Below, one piece after another: positions 1 to 5,061 of a stretch of 5,061 nt of DNA. The DNA is from Pseudomonadota bacterium (GTDB lineage: Bacteria; Pseudomonadota; Gammaproteobacteria; Acidithiobacillales; Acidithiobacillaceae): the NCBI GenBank assembly GCA_021839095.1, contig JAKCBU010000062.1:1688-6748 (forward strand), in the 5' to 3' direction. The notes under the pieces are model-generated. The model had not been told where the DNA came from and searched no databases. It saw only the letters and a list, made by a program, of their open reading frames with translations. The translations under genes were made by a program, and so were the position numbers. Position 1 is the stretch's first letter; every line of letters begins with the position of its first letter.

Positions 1-35
1 CGGTGGAGAAGCGGATGCACATCGATCACTTTTGA
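1..35 (+). CDS. Possible 3' end of an upstream gene (partial)
   Basis: One frame, read from base 3, gives the ten residues VEKRMHIDHF and then a TGA stop at 33-35. The next 88 bases before the DUF2892 gene look like an intergenic leader, so this would be a natural place for an upstream gene to end. The other two forward frames are also open across these bases, and ten codons are too few to assign a family. This is a tentative call based on position and plausible residue make-up only. Confidence 0.25.
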   Translation, partial: VEKRMHIDHF

Positions 36-68
36 GCCCTGGGTCACTCACCGCGGAGGGAAATGCTC

Positions 69-74
69 TATACT
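69..74 (+). promoter_or_regulatory. Candidate -10 box (TATACT) for the DUF2892 gene
   Basis: TATACT matches five of six bases of the sigma-70 -10 consensus and lies 49 bases before the ATG at 124. No good -35 hexamer is seen 16 to 18 bases upstream; the nearest TTGAGC (32-37) is too far away. The surrounding string CTATACTC followed by GTAGC recurs before nuoA (820-838). Transcription would start near 81-83. Confidence 0.35.
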
Positions 75-123
75 CGTAGCTCTCGCCATGTTGAGCAGGA
101 GACCCCCTGCAGGAGTGTGAAAA

Positions 124-336
124 ATGCCTGTCAATGAAGGAACTGCGGATCGGATCATTCGTGTGCTTGTAGGATTGGCCATCATCATCGTGCTCGCCGT
201 TTTTCTGCCGGGCGCCTATAAGTGGTGGGCGGTGGTGGGTTTGGTGCCGCTCGTTACCGGGCTGACCGGTTTTTGCGGGCTTTATTCCGTGCTAGGCATC
301 AAAACCTGTGCGTTGAAGCCGCGGCCGAAGTCTTGA
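124..336 (+). CDS. DUF2892 family small inner-membrane protein
   Basis: A 70-residue protein with two predicted membrane helices, at about residues 11-29 (rich in I, V, L and A) and 35-57. It opens with NEGTADRIIRVLVGL and later has GLVPLVTGLTGFCGLYSVLG, the pattern I recognise for DUF2892, the family that forms the membrane part of YgaP-like rhodaneses. This copy is the stand-alone membrane part with no rhodanese domain. Two cysteines, Cys51 and Cys62, sit in and just after helix 2, where the family commonly has them. The start is well supported: AGGAG at 111-115 lies eight bases before the ATG. The biochemical role of stand-alone members is not established; a link to sulfur metabolism is suggested by the YgaP domain pairing only. 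It converges on the unknown gene at 475-780 and is not part of the nuo operon. Confidence 0.85.
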   Translation: MPVNEGTADRIIRVLVGLAIIIVLAVFLPGAYKWWAVVGLVPLVTGLTGFCGLYSVLGIKTCALKPRPKS

Positions 337-408
337 TTCTCTGCGTGCCCTTCCGGACGCTCCGAGGCGCTGTGCGGGGAGGGCGTGGTGCCGCGGCCTA
401 ACCCCCTC

Positions 409-443
409 GCGCGCCGCCGCCGGGCACCCGGTAAGCGGCGCGC
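409..443. terminator. GC-rich stem-loop between converging genes, possible two-way terminator
   Basis: GCGCGCCGC (409-417) and GCGGCGCGC (435-443) form a perfect nine-base-pair inverted repeat. Inside it, CCGG (420-423) and CCGG (428-431) can pair around a GCAC loop, giving a long stem with a small internal bulge. It lies between two genes that point at each other (ends at 336 and 475), where a bidirectional terminator is expected. Neither strand has a clear T-run directly after the stem, so it is not a classical intrinsic terminator and may work with Rho or as an mRNA 3' stabiliser. The rest of 337-474 holds no gene that I can support. Confidence 0.5.
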
Positions 444-474
444 AGGTTACTCCGGTTATTTCCCGGTCGCGCGA

Positions 475-780
475 TCAGCACGCATTGGGTCGGCACAGCC
501 ACGCGTCAGTCACCTTCCCGACCGCATCCAGACGCAAATGAACCTGCCCCTGTTGCCGCAGATGCTGGTCGCCCGCGCCCCCGAAGGGTACCCGTTCCTC
601 AAAATCAAACTGACATAACAGCAGCACATCGCTGCCCACCCGCTCCGGCAGGCTGCAGTGACATTGCGCGCCTTCGCGCAGGGCGACGCCGCCCATGGTG
701 GTGAAGCTCGCAAGCAGTTGGCTGCTCTCCAGATAGTCCAGTATGGCCGACTGGATGGCGGGATCTTCCCAAAGTTCCAT
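475..780 (-). CDS. Hypothetical protein, 101 residues, cysteine-containing, divergent from nuo
   Basis: I do not recognise this protein. It is called real because GAGGAG lies nine bases before its ATG on the - strand, because it begins with a plausible helix (about residues 7-25, DPAIQSAILDYLESSQLLAS) followed by strand-like segments, and because it fills the gap between neighbours without overlapping them. It has no signal peptide or membrane segment, so it should be cytoplasmic. It has five cysteines: Cys40 and Cys42 (a CHC pair), Cys56, Cys96 and the final residue Cys101. The stretch QVHLRLDAVGKVTDAWLC near the end reads like two beta strands joined by a turn. Its 5' end faces nuoA across 165 bases, so the two could share control. 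Metal or cluster binding by the cysteines is possible but purely speculative. Overlapping frames at 510-857 and 605-841 look like shadows. Confidence 0.6.
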   Translation of the reverse strand: MELWEDPAIQSAILDYLESSQLLASFTTMGGVALREGAQCHCSLPERVGSDVLLLCQFDFEERVPFGGAGDQHLRQQGQVHLRLDAVGKVTDAWLCRPNAC

Positions 781-820
781 GACAGGATACTCCTCGACAA
801 GACGGCCGAATTTCTTGGTC

Positions 821-826
821 TATACT
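821..826 (+). promoter_or_regulatory. Candidate -10 box (TATACT) for the nuo operon
   Basis: TATACT lies in the divergent gap 120 bases before the nuoA ATG. A TCGACA at 794-799 resembles a -35 box, but the 21-base spacer is longer than the usual 16 to 18, so the pair is weak. The immediate context, CTATACTC and then GTAGC, matches the one before the DUF2892 gene. Transcription starting near 833-835 would leave a nuo leader of roughly 110 bases. The gap is also the only place for the promoter of the - strand gene, for which I found no convincing boxes. Confidence 0.35.
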
Positions 827-855
827 CAAAGCGTAGCCCATGGCGGCGCGTTTGC

Positions 856-869
856 ACGCCAGAGGGCGT
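856..869 (+). other. Small hairpin in the presumed nuo leader
   Basis: ACGCC (856-860) and GGCGT (865-869) can pair around an AGAG loop, about 75 bases before the nuoA start. A five-base-pair stem is common by chance in GC-rich DNA, so a regulatory role is only a possibility. The remainder of the leader has a short direct repeat, TTTTTGGAT and TTTTGGAC, at 902-918. No riboswitch pattern is recognised. Confidence 0.2.
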
Positions 870-945
870 CCCTTGAGATCACGTCGCGCGGAGAGGAGGG
901 GTTTTTGGATTTTTGGACGGACGCGCCCCGGTCGGAAGGGGGCAG

Positions 946-1305
946 ATGATGCCGCCGCAAGCGCTGATCGTCGGTATTTTCGCCGTTGCCGTCGTCATGG
1001 TCCTCGTGGCCATTCTCTGGGTATCGGATTGGCTCGGTGGGCGGCATCCCAATCGCAACAAGAATATCCCTTTTGAGAGCGGGCTCGGCGTCAATGTCGC
1101 CACGCATCCGGCCATGCCGGTGGCCTTCTATCTGCTGGCGGTTTCGTTTCTGGTCTTTGAACTGGAAGCGGCTTTTCTTTTCGCCTGGGCGGTGGCTTTT
1201 CATGGATTGGGCTGGGCGCCGATTCTGGGGGGACTCGGTTTTATGGCGATTCTCGGACTCGGGCTCTTTTACGAATGGCGGATGGGGGGTTTGCAGTGGC
1301 GTTAA
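946..1305 (+). CDS. nuoA: NADH-quinone oxidoreductase subunit A (complex I)
   Basis: NuoA is a membrane subunit of complex I (ND3 homologue) that helps link the quinone site to the proton-pumping arm. The 119-residue product has three predicted membrane helices, at about residues 5-30, 58-84 and 88-110. The loop after helix 1 reads [10 protein letters not shown], the E. coli-type version of the usual YECG loop, with Ser45 where many homologues have Cys. Helix 2 reads [21 protein letters not shown]; its acidic pair Glu72 and Glu74 corresponds to the functionally important Asp79/Glu81 of E. coli NuoA, with Asp replaced by Glu. The start is 946 or the adjacent ATG at 949, because GGAAGGGGG (934-942) is well placed for both. 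An in-frame TTG at 913 would add 11 non-conserved residues and is disfavoured. It is the first gene of the operon and overlaps nuoB. Confidence 0.95.
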   Translation: MMPPQALIVGIFAVAVVMVLVAILWVSDWLGGRHPNRNKNIPFESGLGVNVATHPAMPVAFYLLAVSFLVFELEAAFLFAWAVAFHGLGWAPILGGLGFMAILGLGLFYEWRMGGLQWR

Positions 1306-1784
1306 CACCCGGGCCGTTGTCGCTGCTGGCGGGTAAATTTGAGGATCTGTTGGCCTGGAGCCGCGCGGGATCGTTGTGGCCGCTCAACTTTGGCACCTCC
1401 TGCTGTTTTATCGAGATGGTGGCGGCGGTGACGCCCCGGCACGATCTCGCCCGTTTTGGGGCGGAGGTACTGCGCGGTTCGCCGCGTCAGTCTGACGTGC
1501 TGATCGCCTCCGGTACCATCTTCGTCAAGATGGCGCCGATGATTTTGGAGATCTACGAGCAGATGCTGGAACCCAAGTGGGTGATTTCCATGGGCTCCTG
1601 CGCCAATTCCGGCGGTATGTATGACGTCTACAGTGTGGTGCAGGGCATCGACCGGATTTTGCCGGTGGATGTATATGTGCCGGGCTGTCCGCCGCGTCCC
1701 GAGGCCTTGATGGACGGATTGCTGCTCTTGCAGCGGAAAATTCGCCGCCATTCACCACGGATTCTGAATCGGGAGGCGGGCTGA
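1296..1784 (+). CDS. nuoB: NADH-quinone oxidoreductase subunit B (complex I, cluster N2)
   Basis: NuoB carries the terminal 4Fe-4S cluster N2, which passes electrons to quinone. With the chosen start it has 162 residues. All four ligands are visible: Cys36 and Cys37 in [10 protein letters not shown], Cys102 in [13 protein letters not shown] and Cys131 in [11 protein letters not shown]. The gaps (65 and 29 residues) equal those of E. coli NuoB (Cys63, 64, 129, 158). [16 protein letters not shown] and EPKWVISMG are also family hallmarks. I chose GTG at 1296 because GGGGGG (1284-1289) lies six bases upstream. An in-frame ATG at 1275 would add seven residues and a 31-base overlap with nuoA but has no ribosome site. 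The N-terminus is shorter than that of E. coli NuoB, which is within the family range. The stop shares one base with the nuoCD start (TGATG). Confidence 0.95.
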   Translation: MALTPGPLSLLAGKFEDLLAWSRAGSLWPLNFGTSCCFIEMVAAVTPRHDLARFGAEVLRGSPRQSDVLIASGTIFVKMAPMILEIYEQMLEPKWVISMGSCANSGGMYDVYSVVQGIDRILPVDVYVPGCPPRPEALMDGLLLLQRKIRRHSPRILNREAG

Positions 1785-3484
1785 TGCTGCTGGCGGAAGC
1801 CCTGCAAAAGCGCTTTCAGGCGATGCCGTTGACGGATGGCCGTGATGGTTGGCCGGATTTTCAGGTGGCGGAGCATCACTTGGTGGATGTGCTGCATTTT
1901 TTGCGCGGCGACATGGCGCCGCGATTTCCCATGCTGCTGGACCTGACGGCGGTGGACGAGCGCGGCGGTCAGGCGGCACCGGAGCGCGCTTTTACCCTGG
2001 TCTACCATCTGCATGGTCTGGATGACCGCGGGGCGCTGCGCCTGCGTGTGCCCCATGCCGACGCGGAGGTGCCGGTACCGACGGCGACCGGGGTCTTCGC
2101 CAACGCCAACTGGTATGAGCGCGAGGTCTATGACCTTTTCGGACTGACTTTCAGCGACCACCCGGACTTGCGGCGGATCCTGCTTCCACCCCACTGGGAG
2201 GGACATCCCCTGCGCAAGACGGAGCCCATCCGTGCCACCGAGCGGCCGGCTTATCGGCTCAGCAAATCTGAGGTGCAGGAGGCGCTCAAAATGTACAGCG
2301 ACACGGTATCGACACCGGATCCGGGTCTGACGGTGCTCAATGTCGGGCCGCATCATCCAGGCACCCACGGTATTCTGCGTTTTGTGCTGAAGCTCTCTGG
2401 CGAGGAGATCGCGACGGTGGACCCGGATATCGGCTACCACCATCGCGGCGTGGAGAAGATCGCCGAGGGGCATACTTTCCACAACTTCATCCCCTATACC
2501 GACCGGGTGGATTATCTGGGGGGCGCGCTGGGGGAGTTTCCTTATGTGCGTGCCATCGAGATGCTGGCGGATCTGACGGTGCCGCCGCGGGCGGAGGGGA
2601 TTCGTACCTTGCTGGCGGAGATCTGCCGGATTTCTTCCCATCTGGTCTGGCTGGGGAGCTACGGTAACGACCTGGGGACGATGGGACCGGCGTTTTACGC
2701 TTTCCGTGACCGTGCCCTATTGATGGACCTGATCGAGAAATACACCGGCGGGCGGCTGCACCCGCAGTTTTTCCGGATCGGGGGGGTGGCGATGGATTTG
2801 CCCGATGACTGGCGGGGGGATCTGCTGACCACGCTGGAGGCCGTGGAAAGGGGGTTGCGCGACAGCGAGCATCTGACGGTAGGAAATCCTGTTTTCCAGG
2901 CGCGCACCCGCGGTATCGGGGTGCTCAGTGCGGCGCAGGCGGAGAAATGGGCGGTGTCCGGCATCTTGCTGCGCAGCACGGGCAAGGCCTGGGATATGCG
3001 CAAGGCCGCTCCCTATGGGCTTTATGGCGACCTCGACTTTGCGGTGCCGACTTCAACGGATGGGGATGCCTTGGCACGGACGCAGTTGCATATCGAGGAG
3101 ATCCGCGAAAGTATCGGCATATTGCGTCAGTTGGCGGAGAGGATGCCGGAGGGACCGACGCTGGCCGCCGATGCCCGCTATGCCTTTCCGCCCAAGGATC
3201 ATACCCTGTGCGATATTGAAACCCTCATCCATCATTTTGAGCAGGTGGCCGGGGAAATCGGCCCGCCAGCGGGGCAGGTGCTCAGCATCACCGAATCGGC
3301 GCGGGGCATGTTGGCTTATTACGTGGTAGCCGATGGGGGGCCGCGTCCCTATCGTCTGCGGGTGCGGAGCCCGTCTTTCCCGCATGTGCAGTTGATTGCC
3401 GAACTGGGGCGCGGTACCGCCCTACCCGACTTCATCGCCACCATAGGTTCCATTGACTATGTCCTCGCCGATCTCGATCGCTGA
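1784..3484 (+). CDS. nuoCD: NADH-quinone oxidoreductase fused subunit C/D (complex I)
   Basis: A single 566-residue protein joins two subunits that many bacteria encode separately; E. coli has the same fusion at about 600 residues. The NuoC part (about 1-150) has the signature NANWYEREVYDLFGL at 107-121 and GHPLRK at 140-145. A linker at about 150-180 leads into the NuoD part (about 181-566), the 49-kDa homologue that builds the quinone pocket with NuoB. His191 and His195 in GPHHPGTHG and Tyr244 in TDRVDYLGG match the quinone-site residues of the family; the His191 to Tyr244 gap of 53 equals the His224 to Tyr277 gap in E. coli. IGYHHRGVEK, FRIGGVAMDLP and the C-terminal GSIDYVLADLDR fit the E. 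coli type. GGGAGG (1771-1776) lies seven bases before the ATG, and the start overlaps the nuoB stop by one base. The reading frame is uninterrupted, with no internal stop or start that would suggest two proteins. Confidence 0.96.
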   Translation: MLLAEALQKRFQAMPLTDGRDGWPDFQVAEHHLVDVLHFLRGDMAPRFPMLLDLTAVDERGGQAAPERAFTLVYHLHGLDDRGALRLRVPHADAEVPVPTATGVFANANWYEREVYDLFGLTFSDHPDLRRILLPPHWEGHPLRKTEPIRATERPAYRLSKSEVQEALKMYSDTVSTPDPGLTVLNVGPHHPGTHGILRFVLKLSGEEIATVDPDIGYHHRGVEKIAEGHTFHNFIPYTDRVDYLGGALGEFPYVRAIEMLADLTVPPRAEGIRTLLAEICRISSHLVWLGSYGNDLGTMGPAFYAFRDRALLMDLIEKYTGGRLHPQFFRIGGVAMDLPDDWRGDLLTTLEAVERGLRDSEHLTVGNPVFQARTRGIGVLSAAQAEKWAVSGILLRSTGKAWDMRKAAPYGLYGDLDFAVPTSTDGDALARTQLHIEEIRESIGILRQLAERMPEGPTLAADARYAFPPKDHTLCDIETLIHHFEQVAGEIGPPAGQVLSITESARGMLAYYVVADGGPRPYRLRVRSPSFPHVQLIAELGRGTALPDFIATIGSIDYVLADLDR

Positions 3485-3971
3485 TCTGCAGGATGCCGCA
3501 CTGATCGCCCGTTTGCAGGCGCTGGTGGCGGAGTCGCCGGTGCCGGCGGCAGCGATCAGCGCTGTCCTGTACACCTTGCAGGGTGCACGGGGATATATCG
3601 ACGATGTGGCGCTGCATGCGGCGGCGCAACTCACCGGATTGAGTCCGGTGCGGGTGGAGGAGCTCTGCACTTTCTACAGTCTGGTGTTGCGCGCCCCGGC
3701 GGGGCGCCATGTGCTGCGTATCTGCGACAGTATCGCCTGTCACCTGGCGGGGGCACAGGACCTGTTGGCCCAGGCGCAGGCGTATTCCGGGGTGGCGCTG
3801 GGGGAGGTCGGTCTGCGCGGCGCGCTGACGGTGGTCCCTCATGTCTGCATCGGCCTTTGCGATCGCGCGCCTGCGCTGCTGGTGGATGGTGAGGCTACAG
3901 GTCCGGTGGACGCGGCCTCCCTCGCGCGGTGGCTGGAGCAATGGGAGGCGGACGCATGGAAGCCATTCTGA
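3459..3971 (+). CDS. nuoE: NADH-quinone oxidoreductase subunit E (complex I, 2Fe-2S)
   Basis: NuoE is the 24-kDa-type subunit of the NADH module and carries the 2Fe-2S cluster N1a. The 170-residue product is close to E. coli NuoE (166). Residues 1-75 are mostly helical, with the family stretch VEELCTFYSL (Cys70 is not a ligand). The thioredoxin-like part follows, with ligands Cys89 and Cys94 (CDSIAC) and Cys130 and Cys134 (CIGLC). These spacings of 5, 36 and 4 match E. coli Cys92, 97, 133 and 137. It starts inside the end of nuoCD (26-base overlap). ATG 3459 is chosen over the in-frame TTG at 3453, which would add two residues; neither has a strong ribosome site, so translation probably depends on ribosomes finishing nuoCD. 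Its 3' end overlaps nuoF by 16 bases. Confidence 0.95.
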   Translation: MSSPISIADLQDAALIARLQALVAESPVPAAAISAVLYTLQGARGYIDDVALHAAAQLTGLSPVRVEELCTFYSLVLRAPAGRHVLRICDSIACHLAGAQDLLAQAQAYSGVALGEVGLRGALTVVPHVCIGLCDRAPALLVDGEATGPVDAASLARWLEQWEADAWKPF

Positions 3972-5061
3972 GCCGTCATTTCCACGATCCCGATCCGGCG
4001 GACCTGCGCGTTTATGAGCAGGCCGGGGGTTACGCCGGGTTACGCCGGGCTATCACGATGGACCCCGCGGATATCATTGCCGAGGTGGAGAAGTCCGGGC
4101 TGCGCGGCTGTGGCGGCGCGGGGTTCCCCACCGGGCTGAAGTGGCGATTACGGGGTGCCGACGCCCCGGCGCCCCGCTACCTGGTTTGCAATCTGGATGA
4201 AACGGAGCCAGGTAGCATCAAGGATCGTGCGCTGCTTTTCGGGGCGCCGCACCACCTGATCGAGGGAATGCTCATTGCCGCCCATGCGTTGGGGGTGCGC
4301 CACGCCATTTTCTTCGTACGCGGCGAGTATGCGGCGGGCGCGCGGGTACTGGAGCGGGCTCTGCAGCGGGCGTGGGAGGTGGGTCTACTGCGTTTGCCCG
4401 ATGGCGATCTGCGTCTGGATATCCATCTCTCCCTGGGCCGCTACATCTGTGGCGAAGACTCCGCCATTCTCAACGCCATCGAGGGTAAACGGCCCAATCC
4501 GCGCAAAAAGCCGCCGCATATCAGTCAACAGGGTCTCTGGCAGCAGCCGACCACGGTCAACAATGCGGAGAGCATCGCCCATCTGCCCGGTATCCTCGCT
4601 CAGGGCGCTGACTGGTTTCGCGGTCTCGGGGTCCATGGGGGCGCCGGCAGCAAGCTCTACAGCGTCTGTGGCCCGGCGCAGCGGCCCGGGGTCTTCGAAT
4701 TACCCATGGGGACGACGGCGCGGGAGATTCTCTACGAACATGCCGGCGGGATGCGCGCCGGGCGGAACCTGCGCGCGATTCTCCCCGGAGGTTCTTCAAC
4801 GCCTTTCCTCCTGCCGGAACACCTCGATACCCCCATGCATTTCGATGCGGTCGCCAAGGTGGGCTCCCGCCTTGGTACCGGCGGCTTCATCTTGATGGAC
4901 GATCGGCAGTGTCCGGTCGACTTTCTCATCGCCACCACCAGGTTTTTTGCCCGTGAATCCTGTGGATTTTGTACCCCTTGCCGCGAGGGCTTGCCCTATG
5001 TGCGTTGGCTGCTGGAGCGTATCGAGGCTGGCGAGGGCGACACCGAAGAGATCGCCGCGCT
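3956..5061 (+). CDS. nuoF: NADH-quinone oxidoreductase subunit F (complex I, FMN/NADH site), partial at 3' end
   Basis: NuoF binds FMN and NADH and carries 4Fe-4S cluster N3; it is where electrons enter complex I. The window holds 368 codons of an expected 420-450, open to the edge. Motifs in order: the glycine-rich loop SGLRGCGGAGFPTGLKW (47-63), CNLDETEPG (78-86; Glu84 aligns with E. coli Glu95), GRYICGEDSAI (161-171), TTVNNAES (199-206) and the N3 ligands Cys336, Cys339 and Cys342 in ESCGFCTPCREG. The fourth N3 ligand lies beyond the window. Two residues are unusual: Cys52 replaces the Arg of the usual GRGGAGF, and Asp168 replaces the second Glu of CGEE (E. coli Glu183). GGGAGG (3943-3948) lies seven bases before the ATG. 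It overlaps nuoE by 16 bases, and nuoG is expected to follow. A 10-base tandem repeat lies within codons 24-32. Confidence 0.95.
   Translation, partial: MEAILSRHFHDPDPADLRVYEQAGGYAGLRRAITMDPADIIAEVEKSGLRGCGGAGFPTGLKWRLRGADAPAPRYLVCNLDETEPGSIKDRALLFGAPHHLIEGMLIAAHALGVRHAIFFVRGEYAAGARVLERALQRAWEVGLLRLPDGDLRLDIHLSLGRYICGEDSAILNAIEGKRPNPRKKPPHISQQGLWQQPTTVNNAESIAHLPGILAQGADWFRGLGVHGGAGSKLYSVCGPAQRPGVFELPMGTTAREILYEHAGGMRAGRNLRAILPGGSSTPFLLPEHLDTPMHFDAVAKVGSRLGTGGFILMDDRQCPVDFLIATTRFFARESCGFCTPCREGLPYVRWLLERIEAGEGDTEEIAA
4027..4049 (+). repeat. 10-base tandem repeat inside nuoF, 2.3 copies
   Basis: The unit GGGTTACGCC occurs at 4027-4036 and 4037-4046 and is followed by a further GGG. It encodes part of GGYAGLRRAI, which aligns without a gap with the normal NuoF N-terminal region, so the present copy number keeps the frame. 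Gain or loss of one unit would shift the frame because 10 is not a multiple of three. Confidence 0.8.

Noticed and set aside
385..618. Open frame of 77 codons on the + strand across the convergent gap
   Set aside because: It runs through the GC hairpin and antisense to the 475-780 gene, has no ribosome site, and starts with an Arg-rich stretch.
510..857. Alternative - strand frames (510-857 and 605-841) overlapping the 101-residue gene
   Set aside because: They lack a good ribosome site and have Arg/Cys/Trp-rich products. The 475-780 frame has GAGGAG nine bases upstream and a more protein-like composition.
826..1308. Open frame of 160 codons on the - strand opposite nuoA
   Set aside because: It mirrors nuoA and gives a low-complexity, highly charged product (many K, R, P and H) with no recognisable fold.
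1934..2330. Possible separate nuoD start within nuoCD
   Set aside because: The frame is continuous through the linker. The ATG at codon 170 has no convincing stop/start pair or frame change, and the layout matches known NuoCD fusions.
1628..2641. Long open frame (337 codons) on the - strand opposite nuoB and nuoCD
   Set aside because: It lies wholly antisense to well-conserved nuoB/nuoCD, and its product is rich in Arg, His and Gln with no family features. Long antisense frames are typical of GC-rich genes.
3432..3941. Open frame of 169 codons on the - strand opposite nuoE
   Set aside because: It is antisense to nuoE, whose four cluster ligands are intact. The product is Arg/Gln/His-rich and looks like a shadow.
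4013..4060. Possible frameshift in nuoF caused by the 10-base tandem repeat
   Set aside because: Translation through the repeat (YEQAGGYAGLRRAI) matches the expected NuoF sequence on both sides, so the frame is intact.
4275..4895. Open frame of 206 codons on the + strand inside nuoF
   Set aside because: It is out of frame with nuoF, whose own frame is continuous from 3956 to the window end with conserved motifs throughout. The alternative product is Ser/Arg/Pro-rich and unlike any family.

Overview
This window holds the 5' part of a nuo operon, the genes for proton-pumping NADH:quinone oxidoreductase (respiratory complex I). The order is nuoA, nuoB, a fused nuoCD, nuoE and nuoF, all on the + strand from about 946 and running off the right edge inside nuoF. 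Upstream lie a small DUF2892-type membrane protein gene (+ strand, 124-336) and an unrecognised 101-residue gene on the - strand (475-780).

The DNA is GC-rich. The Nuo proteins resemble the Escherichia coli form of complex I: NuoC and NuoD are one polypeptide, NuoA has a PFESG loop instead of YECG, and NuoD carries IGYHHRG, PYTDRVDYLGG and a GSIDYV...DLDR end. This points to a proteobacterium, perhaps of the gamma/Acidithiobacillia or beta lineages. DUF2892 proteins are common in sulfur- and metal-oxidising chemolithotrophs, but I cannot name a genus from the sequence alone. If the host is a chemolithotroph, this complex could run in reverse to make NADH; that is conditional inference.

Layout: 1-35 may be the last codons of an upstream gene. 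36-123 is a leader with a TATACT box and a good ribosome site. 124-336 is the DUF2892 gene. 337-474 is a gap between converging genes and holds a strong GC hairpin. 475-780 is the unknown - strand gene. 781-945 is a divergent control region with a second TATACT box. 946-5061 is nuoABCDEF.

The nuo genes are packed with no gaps: A/B overlap by 10 bases (with the preferred GTG start for nuoB), B/CD share one base (TGATG), CD/E overlap by 26 and E/F by 16, so translational coupling is likely. NuoE and NuoF belong to the NADH-oxidising module, while NuoB and NuoCD form the connecting module that carries cluster N2 and the quinone site. NuoA is a small membrane subunit beside that site. The visible cofactor ligands of NuoB and NuoE are intact and spaced exactly as in E. 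coli. NuoF has two notable substitutions near the FMN/NADH site (Cys52 and Asp168). I see no mobile element, CRISPR array, tRNA, rRNA or evident undescribed system. The least explained items are the cysteine-containing small gene divergent from nuo and the substitutions in NuoF.
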